Assembly (NCBI RefSeq): GCF_028736115.1
Contig: NZ_CP117877.1
Coordinates: 3,472,001-3,536,000, forward strand
DNA from: Mucilaginibacter sp. KACC 22063
Lineage (GTDB): Bacteria; Bacteroidota; Bacteroidia; Sphingobacteriales; Sphingobacteriaceae
DNA: 64,000 nucleotides
Direction of reading: 5' to 3'
Positions 8,974 to 16,804 of this stretch are shown piece after piece. Position 1 is the first letter of the stretch; each line of letters begins with the position of its first letter. The notes under the pieces were generated by a model, which saw only the letters and a list, made by a program, of their open reading frames with translations, ran no database searches and was not told the DNA's origin. A program made the translations under genes and the position numbers.

Positions 8974-11064
8974 TTATTGTTTGTGAAAATTATAGGTGAA
9001 GCCAGCATAAAGCAATCGCCCCGGCAGGTTGCTAATGGTTAGTGGCTGTTTATAATCGCCCAGGTTTTCACCTGTTAGCTGAAACCGGATCTGGTTATGA
9101 TAAAATAGCTTTGATACCGATGCATTAAAAAGCACATAACCTTTTACATATTCATCGTCGCGATTGACAATGCCGTTGCCATCGAGATCAGAGAAGCCGT
9201 ATCTGCCCCTGTAAATAACCCTTACTGATGCAATAATGCCTGTTTGATCATCCTGATAGTTAAGACGGGCATTAGCCATGTTTTTTGAGCGGTTTAGCAA
9301 ACCGCCATACATGCTTTTAGTTATTTTGACGGTTTCACGTGTTTTGGGATCAATACCAAACAGTTTTCCTGCCTTGATCTGGTCGAGCACATTGTGATCA
9401 TAAGCTTGCAGGTATTGATATCCGCCTGCTACAGTCCAATGCTTCAGGAAATTATAGCTAAAGTCTGTTTCCGCGCCTTGTGTATATACGCTGTGGATGT
9501 TGAAATATGAGTAAACCGATTGTCCGTTTGTTTTGATAGCGATAGGTTGCGCATCAATCAGATCCCGGATATTATTGCGAAAAAAGTTAGCCGTCCACAT
9601 GAATGATTTTACCGGGCCATAACGGTAACCTAAGTTGTATCCCGTAGAACTCTCGGCATTTAAAGGCTGAAGATTATTTGGATTGATCAATATAGTTTGG
9701 ATCTGTCCCTGCTGTTGGAGTTTTGCTACCTGTGCGGCCGCCTCTTCGTAACCAAACACACTGTATCCAACCACCGCATTCGTGAAATTGAGGTAGAGCT
9801 GACGGAAATCGGGTGCTTTGTAACCTTTACCTGTTGACCCAAGAATCACGAACTTATCTGATAACTGATAGCTTAACGCCAGTTTAGGACTGAATTGTGA
9901 CCGGTAAACGCTGTGTGCATCAAAGCGCCCGCCGGCAATCACGTTCAGCTTTTTAATAGGTGTCCAATCGCCTTGTCCGTAAGCATATCCCGAGGTGAAT
10001 GACTGTTTGGCATCATACCGGGTAGCATTCACCGTCTCGTATTGGGCGCCAGCGCCTGATGTTAATTTGAGCTTAGCGTAAACCCGGTAATCGCTTTGTA
10101 CTTCGGCCCTGTTAAAAGCCTGGTTAAAATAAGTTTCATCATAAATCGCGTTCGTAGTAGTATAATTAAGCAGCGAAGTAGTTTGATAGGTAGACCGGTA
10201 TAGCCTTAATTCACCAGCAAATTTTTCAGAAAAAAGATGGGTGATATATGGCGAAATACTAAAGTTATGCTCTGTCCCGCTGCCTGCTACTTGCCCGCTG
10301 TCTACCCGATAATTGTTATCTGTCGTGTTGGTGTAATTCCTTACCAGTAAACGCAAATCAGTATGAGGTGTGAGTTGATAGGTGATTCTTCCATTTACGG
10401 TATAGCCATAAAAAGGGGAGACTGTCGGGCTTCCCGAAGATGGGATCAGCGAATAGCCACCGCTGCTGTTACGGTTAATAAAGCCGGCTATGGATAACCT
10501 TGGTGTGGCATAAGCCGCGTTTAAAGAGACATCGGCATTTTTATTGGTACCATAACGCGTTGCTAGAGAAGCAGACGCACCCAATGGTGGCGTTGCCGAT
10601 ATGAGGTTAATCACACCGGCCATTGCCTCGCTGCCATATAATGAAGATACCGGGCCTTTTACCACTTCGATACGATCAATGCCGTTCGTGGTAATGCGGG
10701 CAAGGTCTAATATTCCGGTAGTGCGGCCGATGATGGGAAGCCCATCCAGCATAATCATGGTGTAATCAGCGCTGAAACCCTGGATCTGGATTCCCTGGCC
10801 ATGTGCATCCGGTAATACCGACAAGCCGGTTTGTTCGTTTAATATTTCGTCCAATCTTACTAATCCCCTGTTTTTTATTTCTTTATTACTGATCGTGCTG
10901 ACAGGCATTGGTACCGTCATTAAATCTTTTGCCGACCGGGTGGCAGTTACGATAACTTCTTTTAATTTTTTCGCTTTGCCGGTATCCCTTGCAGCAGTAT
11001 CTATCTGTTGTGCGCTCATCTTTATTGAGATTAGCATCAACACACAGATAATTTTTTCTTTCAT
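8974..11064 (-). CDS. hmuR: TonB-dependent heme receptor HmuR
   Basis: Outer-membrane active transporter, 696 aa. A signal peptide (MKEKIICVLMLISIKMSAQ) is followed by a TonB-box-like stretch (LKEVIVTATR). Next comes the plug domain (about residues 45-150, with GFSADYTMIMLDGLPI and RIEVVKGPVSSLYGSEA), then a 22-strand barrel closing on YAGFTYNFHKQ. There is no carboxypeptidase-like extension or SusD partner, so it is a classic iron/heme-type receptor rather than a SusC. First gene of the operon hmuRYTUVS, so it is the gene whose promoter region is shared with the divergent AraC regulator. Confidence 0.92.
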   Translation of the reverse strand: MKEKIICVLMLISIKMSAQQIDTAARDTGKAKKLKEVIVTATRSAKDLMTVPMPVSTISNKEIKNRGLVRLDEILNEQTGLSVLPDAHGQGIQIQGFSADYTMIMLDGLPIIGRTTGILDLARITTNGIDRIEVVKGPVSSLYGSEAMAGVINLISATPPLGASASLATRYGTNKNADVSLNAAYATPRLSIAGFINRNSSGGYSLIPSSGSPTVSPFYGYTVNGRITYQLTPHTDLRLLVRNYTNTTDNNYRVDSGQVAGSGTEHNFSISPYITHLFSEKFAGELRLYRSTYQTTSLLNYTTTNAIYDETYFNQAFNRAEVQSDYRVYAKLKLTSGAGAQYETVNATRYDAKQSFTSGYAYGQGDWTPIKKLNVIAGGRFDAHSVYRSQFSPKLALSYQLSDKFVILGSTGKGYKAPDFRQLYLNFTNAVVGYSVFGYEEAAAQVAKLQQQGQIQTILINPNNLQPLNAESSTGYNLGYRYGPVKSFMWTANFFRNNIRDLIDAQPIAIKTNGQSVYSYFNIHSVYTQGAETDFSYNFLKHWTVAGGYQYLQAYDHNVLDQIKAGKLFGIDPKTRETVKITKSMYGGLLNRSKNMANARLNYQDDQTGIIASVRVIYRGRYGFSDLDGNGIVNRDDEYVKGYVLFNASVSKLFYHNQIRFQLTGENLGDYKQPLTISNLPGRLLYAGFTYNFHKQ

Positions 11065-11109
11065 TTATTTAGACTAATTAAAAACAATAATGCAAATTTG
11101 TGCGAATCA

Positions 11110-11160
11110 TACGTTTGGCAGTTAACGCAAAACGGATTTAATACAACGCGAAACGGATTT
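11110..11160. promoter_or_regulatory. Direct-repeat operator (21-bp period) between hmuR and the AraC regulator
   Basis: AACGCAAAACGGATTT (11124-11139) and AACGCGAAACGGATTT (11145-11160) differ at one base and are spaced exactly 21 bp start to start, two helical turns. This is the classical geometry for an AraC-family protein, whose two HTH motifs read direct repeats. A -7-like TACGTTTG lies at 11110-11117 on the plus strand, so the repeats fall just after the regulator's likely transcription start (self-repression). They lie about 60-95 bp upstream of the hmuR start codon (activation). The repeat is seen directly; the roles are inferred. Confidence 0.65.
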
Positions 11161-11161
11161 T

Positions 11162-12184
11162 ATGAAAATCATCTTTACCTCACAGCTTTATCGGCAATCA
11201 CAACTTCATTTGGTTTATCCCAAGGAATTCATCGGAACTATACCTATAGAACATCGTACCACATCTGCGGCAGCTGAGTTGGGAAACTTAAAAATCGAAG
11301 AATTATGGTTTGAAGGCGTCTGTTTGTTAAACAGCTGCTTTAATGCGAATGCCACTTTGGCAATGACATTACAGTGCGATAGTTTTTGCTGGGTGATGAA
11401 TTTTGTATCGGATGGTGATTTGGTAGTAAAATCAAACGCGGAGGATATAGAACTTAAGTTACAAAAGGGCTGGTATCATACCTTTTATTGCTCGGCCTTA
11501 AATACGGATTTAATGGTAAACGGCCCCGCCGAAGTATTTACCATATGCCTTACCCAGCGCTTCATCCGTAAATTATTAGGCAAACAGGTTATGTCCTTTA
11601 ATTTTGAAGGCGGTGGTCCGGAGCCGTTTACTTTGGTAACCACTGACGAATACTACGACGGCCGGTTTAAAGTACTGATCAAAGAAATGATACAAGCTGA
11701 TCAGCCGGATTACATCCGAAGGATTTTTCTCGAAGCCAAAATATTGGAGCTGTTGTCGTTGCAATTAGAAAGGCTGGAAAGCAAACCACTCTCGCCCGGC
11801 AACTTTAGTAAAGAAGATATTTCGAGGTTGGAGGAAGCCAAAAATCTTGTAGCGCAAAACCTCCAGACCCCTTGCTCCCTCATTGAACTTGCCCGCAAAA
11901 CAGGGCTGAATGATTTTAAACTGAAGAAAGGTTTTAAAGAGCTTTTTGGGCATACTGTATTTGGTTACCTGTCCGAGTTACGAATGAATTCGGCTTACCA
12001 ATTATTAAAAGAAGGAAAAACGGTTAGTGAGGTATCAGAAATGGTGGGTTACAAAAATGCGCATCATTTCACATCGGCTTTTAAGAAGCGATATAACTTC
12101 TTACCCAGCCGGGTTGGTAAAATGATGATTTTGGTTTTTAGTGGGTATGCTTTTAGCGCCTTTTATGGCTGCTTTTGGGATTAA
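11162..12184 (+). CDS. AraC-family transcriptional regulator, probable heme/iron regulator
   Basis: 340-residue regulator with a C-terminal AraC/XylS DNA-binding domain (about residues 220-320): first HTH around CSLIELARKTGLNDFKLKKG, second around VSEVSEMVGYKNAHHFTSAF, then KKRYNFLPS. The N-terminal half is a sensory domain of the PchR-like class with no metal motif I can name. Transcribed away from the hmu operon with a 97-bp shared region holding a 21-bp-period direct repeat. By analogy with PchR and YbtA it probably activates hmuR and represses itself, perhaps using heme or an iron chelate as ligand. The last 25 residues after the HTH are hydrophobic and aromatic, which is odd for this family. 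Confidence 0.85.
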   Translation: MKIIFTSQLYRQSQLHLVYPKEFIGTIPIEHRTTSAAAELGNLKIEELWFEGVCLLNSCFNANATLAMTLQCDSFCWVMNFVSDGDLVVKSNAEDIELKLQKGWYHTFYCSALNTDLMVNGPAEVFTICLTQRFIRKLLGKQVMSFNFEGGGPEPFTLVTTDEYYDGRFKVLIKEMIQADQPDYIRRIFLEAKILELLSLQLERLESKPLSPGNFSKEDISRLEEAKNLVAQNLQTPCSLIELARKTGLNDFKLKKGFKELFGHTVFGYLSELRMNSAYQLLKEGKTVSEVSEMVGYKNAHHFTSAFKKRYNFLPSRVGKMMILVFSGYAFSAFYGCFWD

Positions 12185-12375
12185 TCTTTTTTTTGTTCTT
12201 GGAGACAATCGGACAACTCCATTGACTCCAGACACATTGGATTTATCCCCATTAAATCTGTAATTGGCAAGGTTATAGCTACTTTTCCTACTTATAAAAA
12301 ATAACAATTGATCCATCTATTTTCCGATCATGTCCTTAATCGAATTAATGCCGTATTTATTAAAAACCTTAAAAT

Positions 12376-12519
12376 ATGAAAAAGATACTTAGTTTATTTG
12401 CGATTACTTTTTTAGGTATAAGTACCACATTTGCTAGTCCTCAAACAACCCAGAAATCTGAATCTACCAACAAAACAGCTGTCCACACCAAGAAGGACGT
12501 TCAGTTCCAATTCGGATAA
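12376..12519 (+). CDS. Small secreted peptide of unknown function (47 aa)
   Basis: A 47-codon frame starting MKKILSLFAITFLGIST and ending VQFQFG. Residues 1-20 form a textbook signal peptide (KK, hydrophobic core, TTFA cleavage site), leaving a 27-residue Ser/Thr/Lys-rich mature peptide (SPQTTQKSESTNKTAVHTKK) closed by a short amphipathic VQFQFG. It is preceded by an A-rich leader (AAAAT) as is common in this phylum. No family is recognised. Its neighbours are the AraC regulator (192 bp upstream) and an integrase remnant on the other strand. The signal peptide makes chance unlikely, but expression is unproven. Confidence 0.55.
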   Translation: MKKILSLFAITFLGISTTFASPQTTQKSESTNKTAVHTKKDVQFQFG

Positions 12520-12530
12520 TTGTTCCCTGT

Positions 12531-12788
12531 TCACTTTTTGATTTTCAATTTGTAAGTTGCGAAAGGATCATTGTTTATCCACTGTAAATTCAGCGCAAGA
12601 TTTACCATCTTTTTAAGACGAATGATGTGTTTCATAACGCCGTTGTTATTAAGAGGCTTCTGGTGATCTTTGGGTTTATGGTTCCAGAGGAACACTTCGA
12701 CTGTGATGTTTGCATAAATTAAATTTTTGAGTTTAAATGTTTCATACTTCATCCCATTTTTTGAGGTAAACACAGGTAACACAAACAC
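12531..12788 (-). pseudogene. Remnant of a tyrosine recombinase (integrase), core-binding segment only
   Basis: The translation contains NNNGVMKHIIRLKKMVNLAL followed by NLQWINNDPFATYKLKIKK. This closely resembles the SAM-like core-binding domain of Bacteroidota phage/transposon integrases, where a pattern like TVMKHIQRLRKMV...WI..DPF is usual. The arm-binding N-terminus and the whole catalytic domain (R...HxxR...Y) are missing: a stop follows KIKK, and 12789-12945 has no continuation. It points toward the 3' end of the tRNA at 13005-13078, the usual landing site of such elements. It is therefore best read as the relic of an integrated element. Family similarity is from memory, not from a search. 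Confidence 0.6.
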
Positions 12789-12859
12789 AATTTAAAACAG
12801 CTGCTTGAACAACTTTTTCATCCGTAACTCAATGTATTTCAGCAACTTGAATCGAATTG

Positions 12860-12905
12860 CGTTACCTAAGTTAAAAACAAAAAACAGGTAGTCGGATAGG
12901 TAACG
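12860..12905. repeat. 9-bp perfect inverted repeat near the integrase remnant
   Basis: CGTTACCTA at 12860-12868 and TAGGTAACG at 12897-12905, separated by 28 bp. It may be an old integrase arm site or an unrelated operator. Nothing else in 12789-12945 is recognisable. Confidence 0.35.
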
Positions 12906-12948
12906 AGAACCTTGGCTTTACAGAGGGTTGGAAAGGATAATTAATGAC

Positions 12949-12981
12949 AAAACCCTCTAAATCGCTGATTTAGAGGGTTTT
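12949..12981 (-). terminator. Strong terminator for the tRNA gene
   Basis: A perfect 15-bp stem, AAAACCCTCTAAATC (12949-12963) with GATTTAGAGGGTTTT (12967-12981), and a 3-nt loop. It lies 23 bp beyond the 3' end of the minus-strand tRNA. The A/T runs at both feet make it symmetrical, so it could act in both directions. Confidence 0.8.
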
Positions 12982-13004
12982 ATACCGGCGTATTTACCGT
13001 TTCG

Positions 13005-13078
13005 TGCGCCCACCTGGGCTCGAACCAGGGACCAAAAGATTATGAGTCTTCTACTCTAACCGACTGAGCTATAGGCGC
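13005..13078 (-). tRNA. tRNA with CAU anticodon (Met, or Ile2 after lysidine modification)
   Basis: Read on the minus strand, the cloverleaf is complete. Acceptor GCGCCTA pairs with TGGGCGC, the D arm is GCTC/GAGT, and the anticodon arm GAAGA/TCTTT carries loop CTCATAA (anticodon CAT). The T arm CCTGG/CCAGG has loop TTCGAGC, and the discriminator is A. CCA is not encoded. The TTGGTC stretch after the anticodon stem is more like tRNA-Ile2 than elongator tRNA-Met of E. coli, so the amino acid identity is left open. The integrase remnant lies on its 3' side. Confidence 0.92.
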
Positions 13079-13143
13079 GGTTGAAAAACTTGCGTTTTCC
13101 GGGTGCAATTTTACATATTTGCGTCGAATTACCCAAACACAAT

Positions 13144-13779
13144 ATGCAAAACATTAAAAATATCATCTTTGATTATGGCAACGTAATCTTCTCTATTGAT
13201 TTTGCCCGCGTACAAAATTCTTTTAAAGAATTGGGGGTCAGCAATGTAGCTGACTTTTTCGGGCACCTGAAACAGGATCCTATTTTTGATGATTTTGACC
13301 GCGGAAAAGTATCTGCCGAACAATTCCGCAAGCATATCCGTGAAATTACAGATAATCCAAACCTGAGTGATCTGCAAATTGATGCCGCCTGGAACAGCAT
13401 TTTGATAGGTATTGCTGAGGGTAATCATGATTTGTTGCTGAAGTTGAAAGATAGGTACCGCATCTTTTTGTTAAGCAACATCAACGAAATTCATTACACA
13501 TGGATAATGGATTACCTGAAGCGCGAATTTGATTTTGATGGCAACGACCATCTTTTCGAGAAAACCTATTACTCGCACCTGGTGGGTAAACGCAAACCCG
13601 AACCTGAAATATTTAAACAGGTACTTGATGAAAATGGCCTTAAACCGGAAGAAACTTTGTTTATCGACGACAGCCCGCAGCATCTTGAGTCGGCTAAGCA
13701 ATTAGGCATCAATACTTTCCTGATGACTTATCCGGACACTATACAGAAATATTTCGAACGCAACGGCTTATTATCGTAA
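13144..13779 (+). CDS. HAD-superfamily (subfamily IA) phosphatase
   Basis: Cytoplasmic haloacid-dehalogenase-like hydrolase, probably a phosphatase of a small phosphorylated metabolite. The start at 13144 gives MQNIKNIIFDYGNVIF, putting the nucleophile motif (FDYGN) at residues 9-13. Upstream in-frame codons would run into the tRNA. Motif II is in FLLSNINE, the motif III lysine in GKRKPEPEIF, and motif IV in TLFIDDSPQH, where the Asp pair binds Mg. An alpha-helical cap (about residues 20-85) marks type C1. The substrate cannot be told. It is a single gene followed 46 bp later by the DUF1223 gene. Confidence 0.88.
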   Translation: MQNIKNIIFDYGNVIFSIDFARVQNSFKELGVSNVADFFGHLKQDPIFDDFDRGKVSAEQFRKHIREITDNPNLSDLQIDAAWNSILIGIAEGNHDLLLKLKDRYRIFLLSNINEIHYTWIMDYLKREFDFDGNDHLFEKTYYSHLVGKRKPEPEIFKQVLDENGLKPEETLFIDDSPQHLESAKQLGINTFLMTYPDTIQKYFERNGLLS

Positions 13780-13825
13780 AGTTTTAAGTGTAAATAAGTA
13801 ACTTCAATCAGGAGACTTATTCACC

Positions 13826-14602
13826 ATGAAAAACTTAATTATTACTGCGGCAATCGCCAGCCTATTTCTAAGTGCCTCATTTAAACCTGCAGCACCACGC
13901 AAACAGATCGTATTAATGGGTGCTGCAGTGGTAGAACTATTTACTTCTGAAGGTTGCTCGAGTTGCCCACCGGCAGATGAAGCTTTGGCACGACTGGCAA
14001 AAGAGTACGCAGGCAAGCCTGTTTACCTGCTAAGTTTTCATGTGGATTACTGGGACAAACTGGGCTGGAAAGACCCATACAGCAACCCAGACTATACAGA
14101 CCGACAAAAGGCTTATGCCAAACAACTAAATGCGCAAGCCTACACACCACAGGCTATTGTAAATGGCAAAAAGGAGTTAATAGGCTCACAAAGCGGAACG
14201 CTACACAACCTGATCAACGCTTCTCTTAAAATAATGCCGGAGAATGCGATTAGTGTAGGCGCATCCTTTCAAAACCTTGCCTTAACCGCAACTTACAAAC
14301 TACATTCTGTTGATGACAACGACCTGGTTAATGTAGCTCTTGTACAAGATCATGCAACCGACCGCATCAGCGCCGGTGAAAATAAAGGCGCAACGCTAAG
14401 CCATATAAATGTGGTGCGTGTTTTTAAAACTGTAAAATCTAAGCAAAGCGGTGAGATCAAACTTGATATCCCAAAGGATTTATCTGGAAAGCCATTTAAG
14501 CTGATATTATACGTCCAAAACAAAAACGACCTGCACATTACAGCAGCTAATACTATGTCGCTTAGCCCTACGCGTGTAATTACAGTTTCCAAGTCGAAGT
14601 AA
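13826..14602 (+). CDS. DUF1223 family thioredoxin-like exported protein
   Basis: 258-residue protein with an N-terminal signal peptide (MKNLIITAAIASLFLSASF) and a thioredoxin-fold DUF1223 domain. The signature VELFTSEGCSSCPPADEAL carries the CxxC pair, followed by LLSFHVDYWDKLGWKDPYS and AYTPQAIVNGKKELIGS, all diagnostic of this family. It is likely periplasmic and redox-active, but no substrate is known for the family. The C-terminal part (residues 140-258) is beta-rich. It stands between a HAD phosphatase and an unknown exported protein on the same strand, and no operon partner suggests a role. Confidence 0.87.
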   Translation: MKNLIITAAIASLFLSASFKPAAPRKQIVLMGAAVVELFTSEGCSSCPPADEALARLAKEYAGKPVYLLSFHVDYWDKLGWKDPYSNPDYTDRQKAYAKQLNAQAYTPQAIVNGKKELIGSQSGTLHNLINASLKIMPENAISVGASFQNLALTATYKLHSVDDNDLVNVALVQDHATDRISAGENKGATLSHINVVRVFKTVKSKQSGEIKLDIPKDLSGKPFKLILYVQNKNDLHITAANTMSLSPTRVITVSKSK

Positions 14603-14641
14603 ATAGTTTATTATTCATCGTATTCGGGCAAGAAGCCTTAA

Positions 14642-15214
14642 ATGAAAACTGCCATATCGTTATTCTTTCTGATAGCTGCCAATATTTGCGGCTTCAATAA
14701 TAGTATTGGGAAGCATTCAAACTATTTCCAACAAAATAATTTACCGCTGCAAGCCAGAGTAGTAGCCGAAATATATAAAAGATATGATTTGAAAAAATCT
14801 TCTTTAAATCATCTCTATCCTTTCGATGGGCATCCGGGAGACTCGACAGAAAGGTATAAATTGGATCAAAACAAGTTGAAGCTTTACTTCAAAAGTCTAA
14901 AAAACACACTTCCTGTATCTGATATTTTCATAAGCGACTTAAATCAAATTTACCAAGATGCAGGTATACAGTTATCACGCACTAAACAATATGACGGACC
15001 TATAGATGGCCTTGAGTATGATCTGATATATAAAATTCAGGAACCGGATGATATAATAAATCATCTCAATGAAATGAAAGTAATTACCATCCGGAATAAG
15101 AGTAAAAGCAGCTTCATAGTATTAGGCATTGGTAAGCATTTAAGAATCAATACCTACTTATCAAGATATAATAATACCTGGCTGATCGACCATCTTACAC
15201 CTTATTATCTTTAA
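14642..15214 (+). CDS. Exported protein of unknown function
   Basis: 190 residues with a hydrophobic N-terminus (MKTAISLFFLIAANICGFN) that may be a signal peptide. The body has an alpha/beta pattern ending in KSSFIVLGIGKHLRINTYL and NNTWLIDHLTPYYL, a layout that faintly recalls DUF3828/NTF2-like secreted proteins of Bacteroidota. I cannot confirm that relation. Base use is more AT-rich than in the neighbours, hinting at recent acquisition or weak selection. Spacing is 39 bp after the DUF1223 gene, so it could be co-transcribed. Function unknown. Confidence 0.7.
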   Translation: MKTAISLFFLIAANICGFNNSIGKHSNYFQQNNLPLQARVVAEIYKRYDLKKSSLNHLYPFDGHPGDSTERYKLDQNKLKLYFKSLKNTLPVSDIFISDLNQIYQDAGIQLSRTKQYDGPIDGLEYDLIYKIQEPDDIINHLNEMKVITIRNKSKSSFIVLGIGKHLRINTYLSRYNNTWLIDHLTPYYL

Positions 15215-15253
15215 ATACATTTTACCGATCTCAATTAAAATGTAAATTTTCTT

Positions 15254-15291
15254 TTTAAACATCTGATGTTTAAATAAACATCGTATGTTTG
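15254..15291 (+). promoter_or_regulatory. Double palindromic operator and -7 element ahead of the GntR regulator
   Basis: The first site is a perfect palindrome: arm TTTAAACATC (15254-15263), central T, arm GATGTTTAAA (15265-15274). A second, weaker copy AAACATCGTATGTTT lies at 15276-15290, centres 19 bp apart. The second copy overlaps TATGTTTG (15284-15291), a match to the Bacteroidota -7 motif TAnnTTTG. It lies 19 bp upstream of the regulator's start, so it very likely is the autoregulatory operator of the FadR/GntR protein. Confidence 0.7.
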
Positions 15292-15309
15292 TATTGTTAT
15301 TATTTAGTT

Positions 15310-15960
15310 ATGCAAAAAGAGAAGCTGTCAGAAATAGTAGCTGATAAAATAAAGCAGGACATTAAAGACAAAAAATTCAACGTTGGGGATAAAATTCCTG
15401 CCGAGCCGGAATTGATGAAGCTTTATAATGTCGGCCGTTCATCTATAAGGGAAGCCATTAAAAGCCTTGCCATGACTGGCGTTTTGCAGGTAAGGCAGGG
15501 CGACGGCACCTATGTTAATCAAATGGCAGCACAACTTCCGATTGAGCAGCGTTTGCGCAATTCAAATTTTGATGATATAAACGCGGTTCGCATCCTGCTG
15601 GAAGAAGAAATTGTACAGCTTGCCACAGAAAAACACACAGCCGATGATTTAAAGGCGATAGCCGAGCAGTTAGCTAAACGTAAAAAGGCCATTGAAAACG
15701 AAGATGTAAAGGCCTGTACAGATGCTGACATTGCCTTTCACATGGCCATTGCGCATGCATCGGGCAATACTGTTTTAGCCGGATTATACGAGTACTTCAC
15801 ACAAACCATACGTGCCTTTTTTTCGCAGAGGGAAAAGCATGGCATCACACATTTTGCCATGAGCCATCACCTTCACCAGGATTTGTACCTGGCTATTCGC
15901 AGTAAAAAGAAAAAACAGGCATCAGAGATCATTAAAAATATTCTTAACAATAATTATTAA
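15310..15960 (+). CDS. FadR-subfamily GntR transcriptional regulator
   Basis: Local regulator with an N-terminal winged helix (residues 1-70: KIPAEPELMKLYNVGRSSIR, then GVLQVRQGDGTYV) and a C-terminal FCD ligand-binding domain. In the FCD the metal-binding pattern is visible: AFHMAIAHASGN and the His in FAMSHHLHQDL. FCD regulators commonly sense carboxylates or sugar acids. The start at 15310 (MQKEKLSEIV) is chosen over an in-frame codon 7 upstream because that one lies inside the operator. It lies 5 bp ahead of the TauE/SafE gene, so regulator and transporter form one operon. Auto-repression is inferred. Confidence 0.9.
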   Translation: MQKEKLSEIVADKIKQDIKDKKFNVGDKIPAEPELMKLYNVGRSSIREAIKSLAMTGVLQVRQGDGTYVNQMAAQLPIEQRLRNSNFDDINAVRILLEEEIVQLATEKHTADDLKAIAEQLAKRKKAIENEDVKACTDADIAFHMAIAHASGNTVLAGLYEYFTQTIRAFFSQREKHGITHFAMSHHLHQDLYLAIRSKKKKQASEIIKNILNNNY

Positions 15961-15965
15961 AAGCC

Positions 15966-16799
15966 ATGACTATTTTAACATTTACCCTGCTGTTAATTGC
16001 AGGTGCATATCTGGCAGGGCTGGTAGGTTCGCTAACCGGTTTAGGTGGCGGTGTTGTCATCATTCCCCTGCTTACCCTTGTATTCCACGTTGACATACGC
16101 TACGCCATAGGTGCGGCTTTACTCGCATCAATCGCCAACTCATCGGGCGCAGCAAGCGCTTATGTAAAAGAAGGTATTACTAATATAAGGCTGGGCATGT
16201 TTTTAGAGATTGCAACAACCGTAGGCGCAGTTGTAGGCGCAATAGTGGCTGTTTATACACCGGTTAATACCATTGCAATACTATTCGGCATCATCTTGTT
16301 ATTTTCTGCGGTAATGACCATCCGTAAAAAAAACCACGAGGTTTTACTACAAGGCAGTCCGGCCGCGGCAAAATTAAAACTCAATAACTCTTACCCTACA
16401 GCTAAAGGCCCGGTTAATTATCAGCTGAAAAACGTTGGGGCTGGTTTTGGTATCATGACAGTGGCAGGCGTATTTTCCGGATTGCTGGGGATAGGATCAG
16501 GTGCTCTTAAAGTATTGGCCATGGATTCAACCATGCGTATACCCTTTAAGGTAAGTACTACCACCAGTAATTTTATGATAGGTGTTACCGCTACAGCAAG
16601 TGCTATTGTTTACCTGCAACGCGGTTATATGGATGCTGGTATTGCATTCCCCGTTGTGTTAGGTGTACTTGGCGGCGCATTTACCGGGTCAAAATTACTT
16701 TCAAAAATTGATGCAAAGGTTTTAAAGTACATTTTCTGTGTAGCCATTGTATTTGTTGCTGCCGAAATGATGTTCAACGGTTTTAACCATAAATTTTAA
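15966..16799 (+). CDS. TauE/SafE-family membrane exporter
   Basis: 277-residue inner-membrane protein with about eight hydrophobic helices in two homologous halves. The glycine-rich repeats GLVGSLTGLGGGVVIIPLL (residues 17-36) and GVFSGLLGIGSGALKVLAM (about 160-178) are the hallmark of the TauE/SafE (DUF81) family. Members move small anions such as sulfite, sulfoacetate or related organic acids out of the cell. The partner genes are an FCD-type regulator upstream and a DUF1634 membrane protein 5 bp downstream. The substrate is unknown; the regulator class suggests a carboxylate or sulfonate-like ligand. Confidence 0.9.
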   Translation: MTILTFTLLLIAGAYLAGLVGSLTGLGGGVVIIPLLTLVFHVDIRYAIGAALLASIANSSGAASAYVKEGITNIRLGMFLEIATTVGAVVGAIVAVYTPVNTIAILFGIILLFSAVMTIRKKNHEVLLQGSPAAAKLKLNNSYPTAKGPVNYQLKNVGAGFGIMTVAGVFSGLLGIGSGALKVLAMDSTMRIPFKVSTTTSNFMIGVTATASAIVYLQRGYMDAGIAFPVVLGVLGGAFTGSKLLSKIDAKVLKYIFCVAIVFVAAEMMFNGFNHKF

Positions 16800-16804
16800 A
16801 CTTC

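Noticed and set aside
12531-12788. A functional small protein rather than an integrase fragment
   Set aside because: The sequence matches only the middle domain of a much longer enzyme, and the frame ends right at the domain boundary without catalytic residues.
13081-13143. Longer start for the HAD phosphatase gene
   Set aside because: It would begin 3 bp from the tRNA gene and add residues that do not fit the family. The ATG at 13144 puts the catalytic motif in its usual place.
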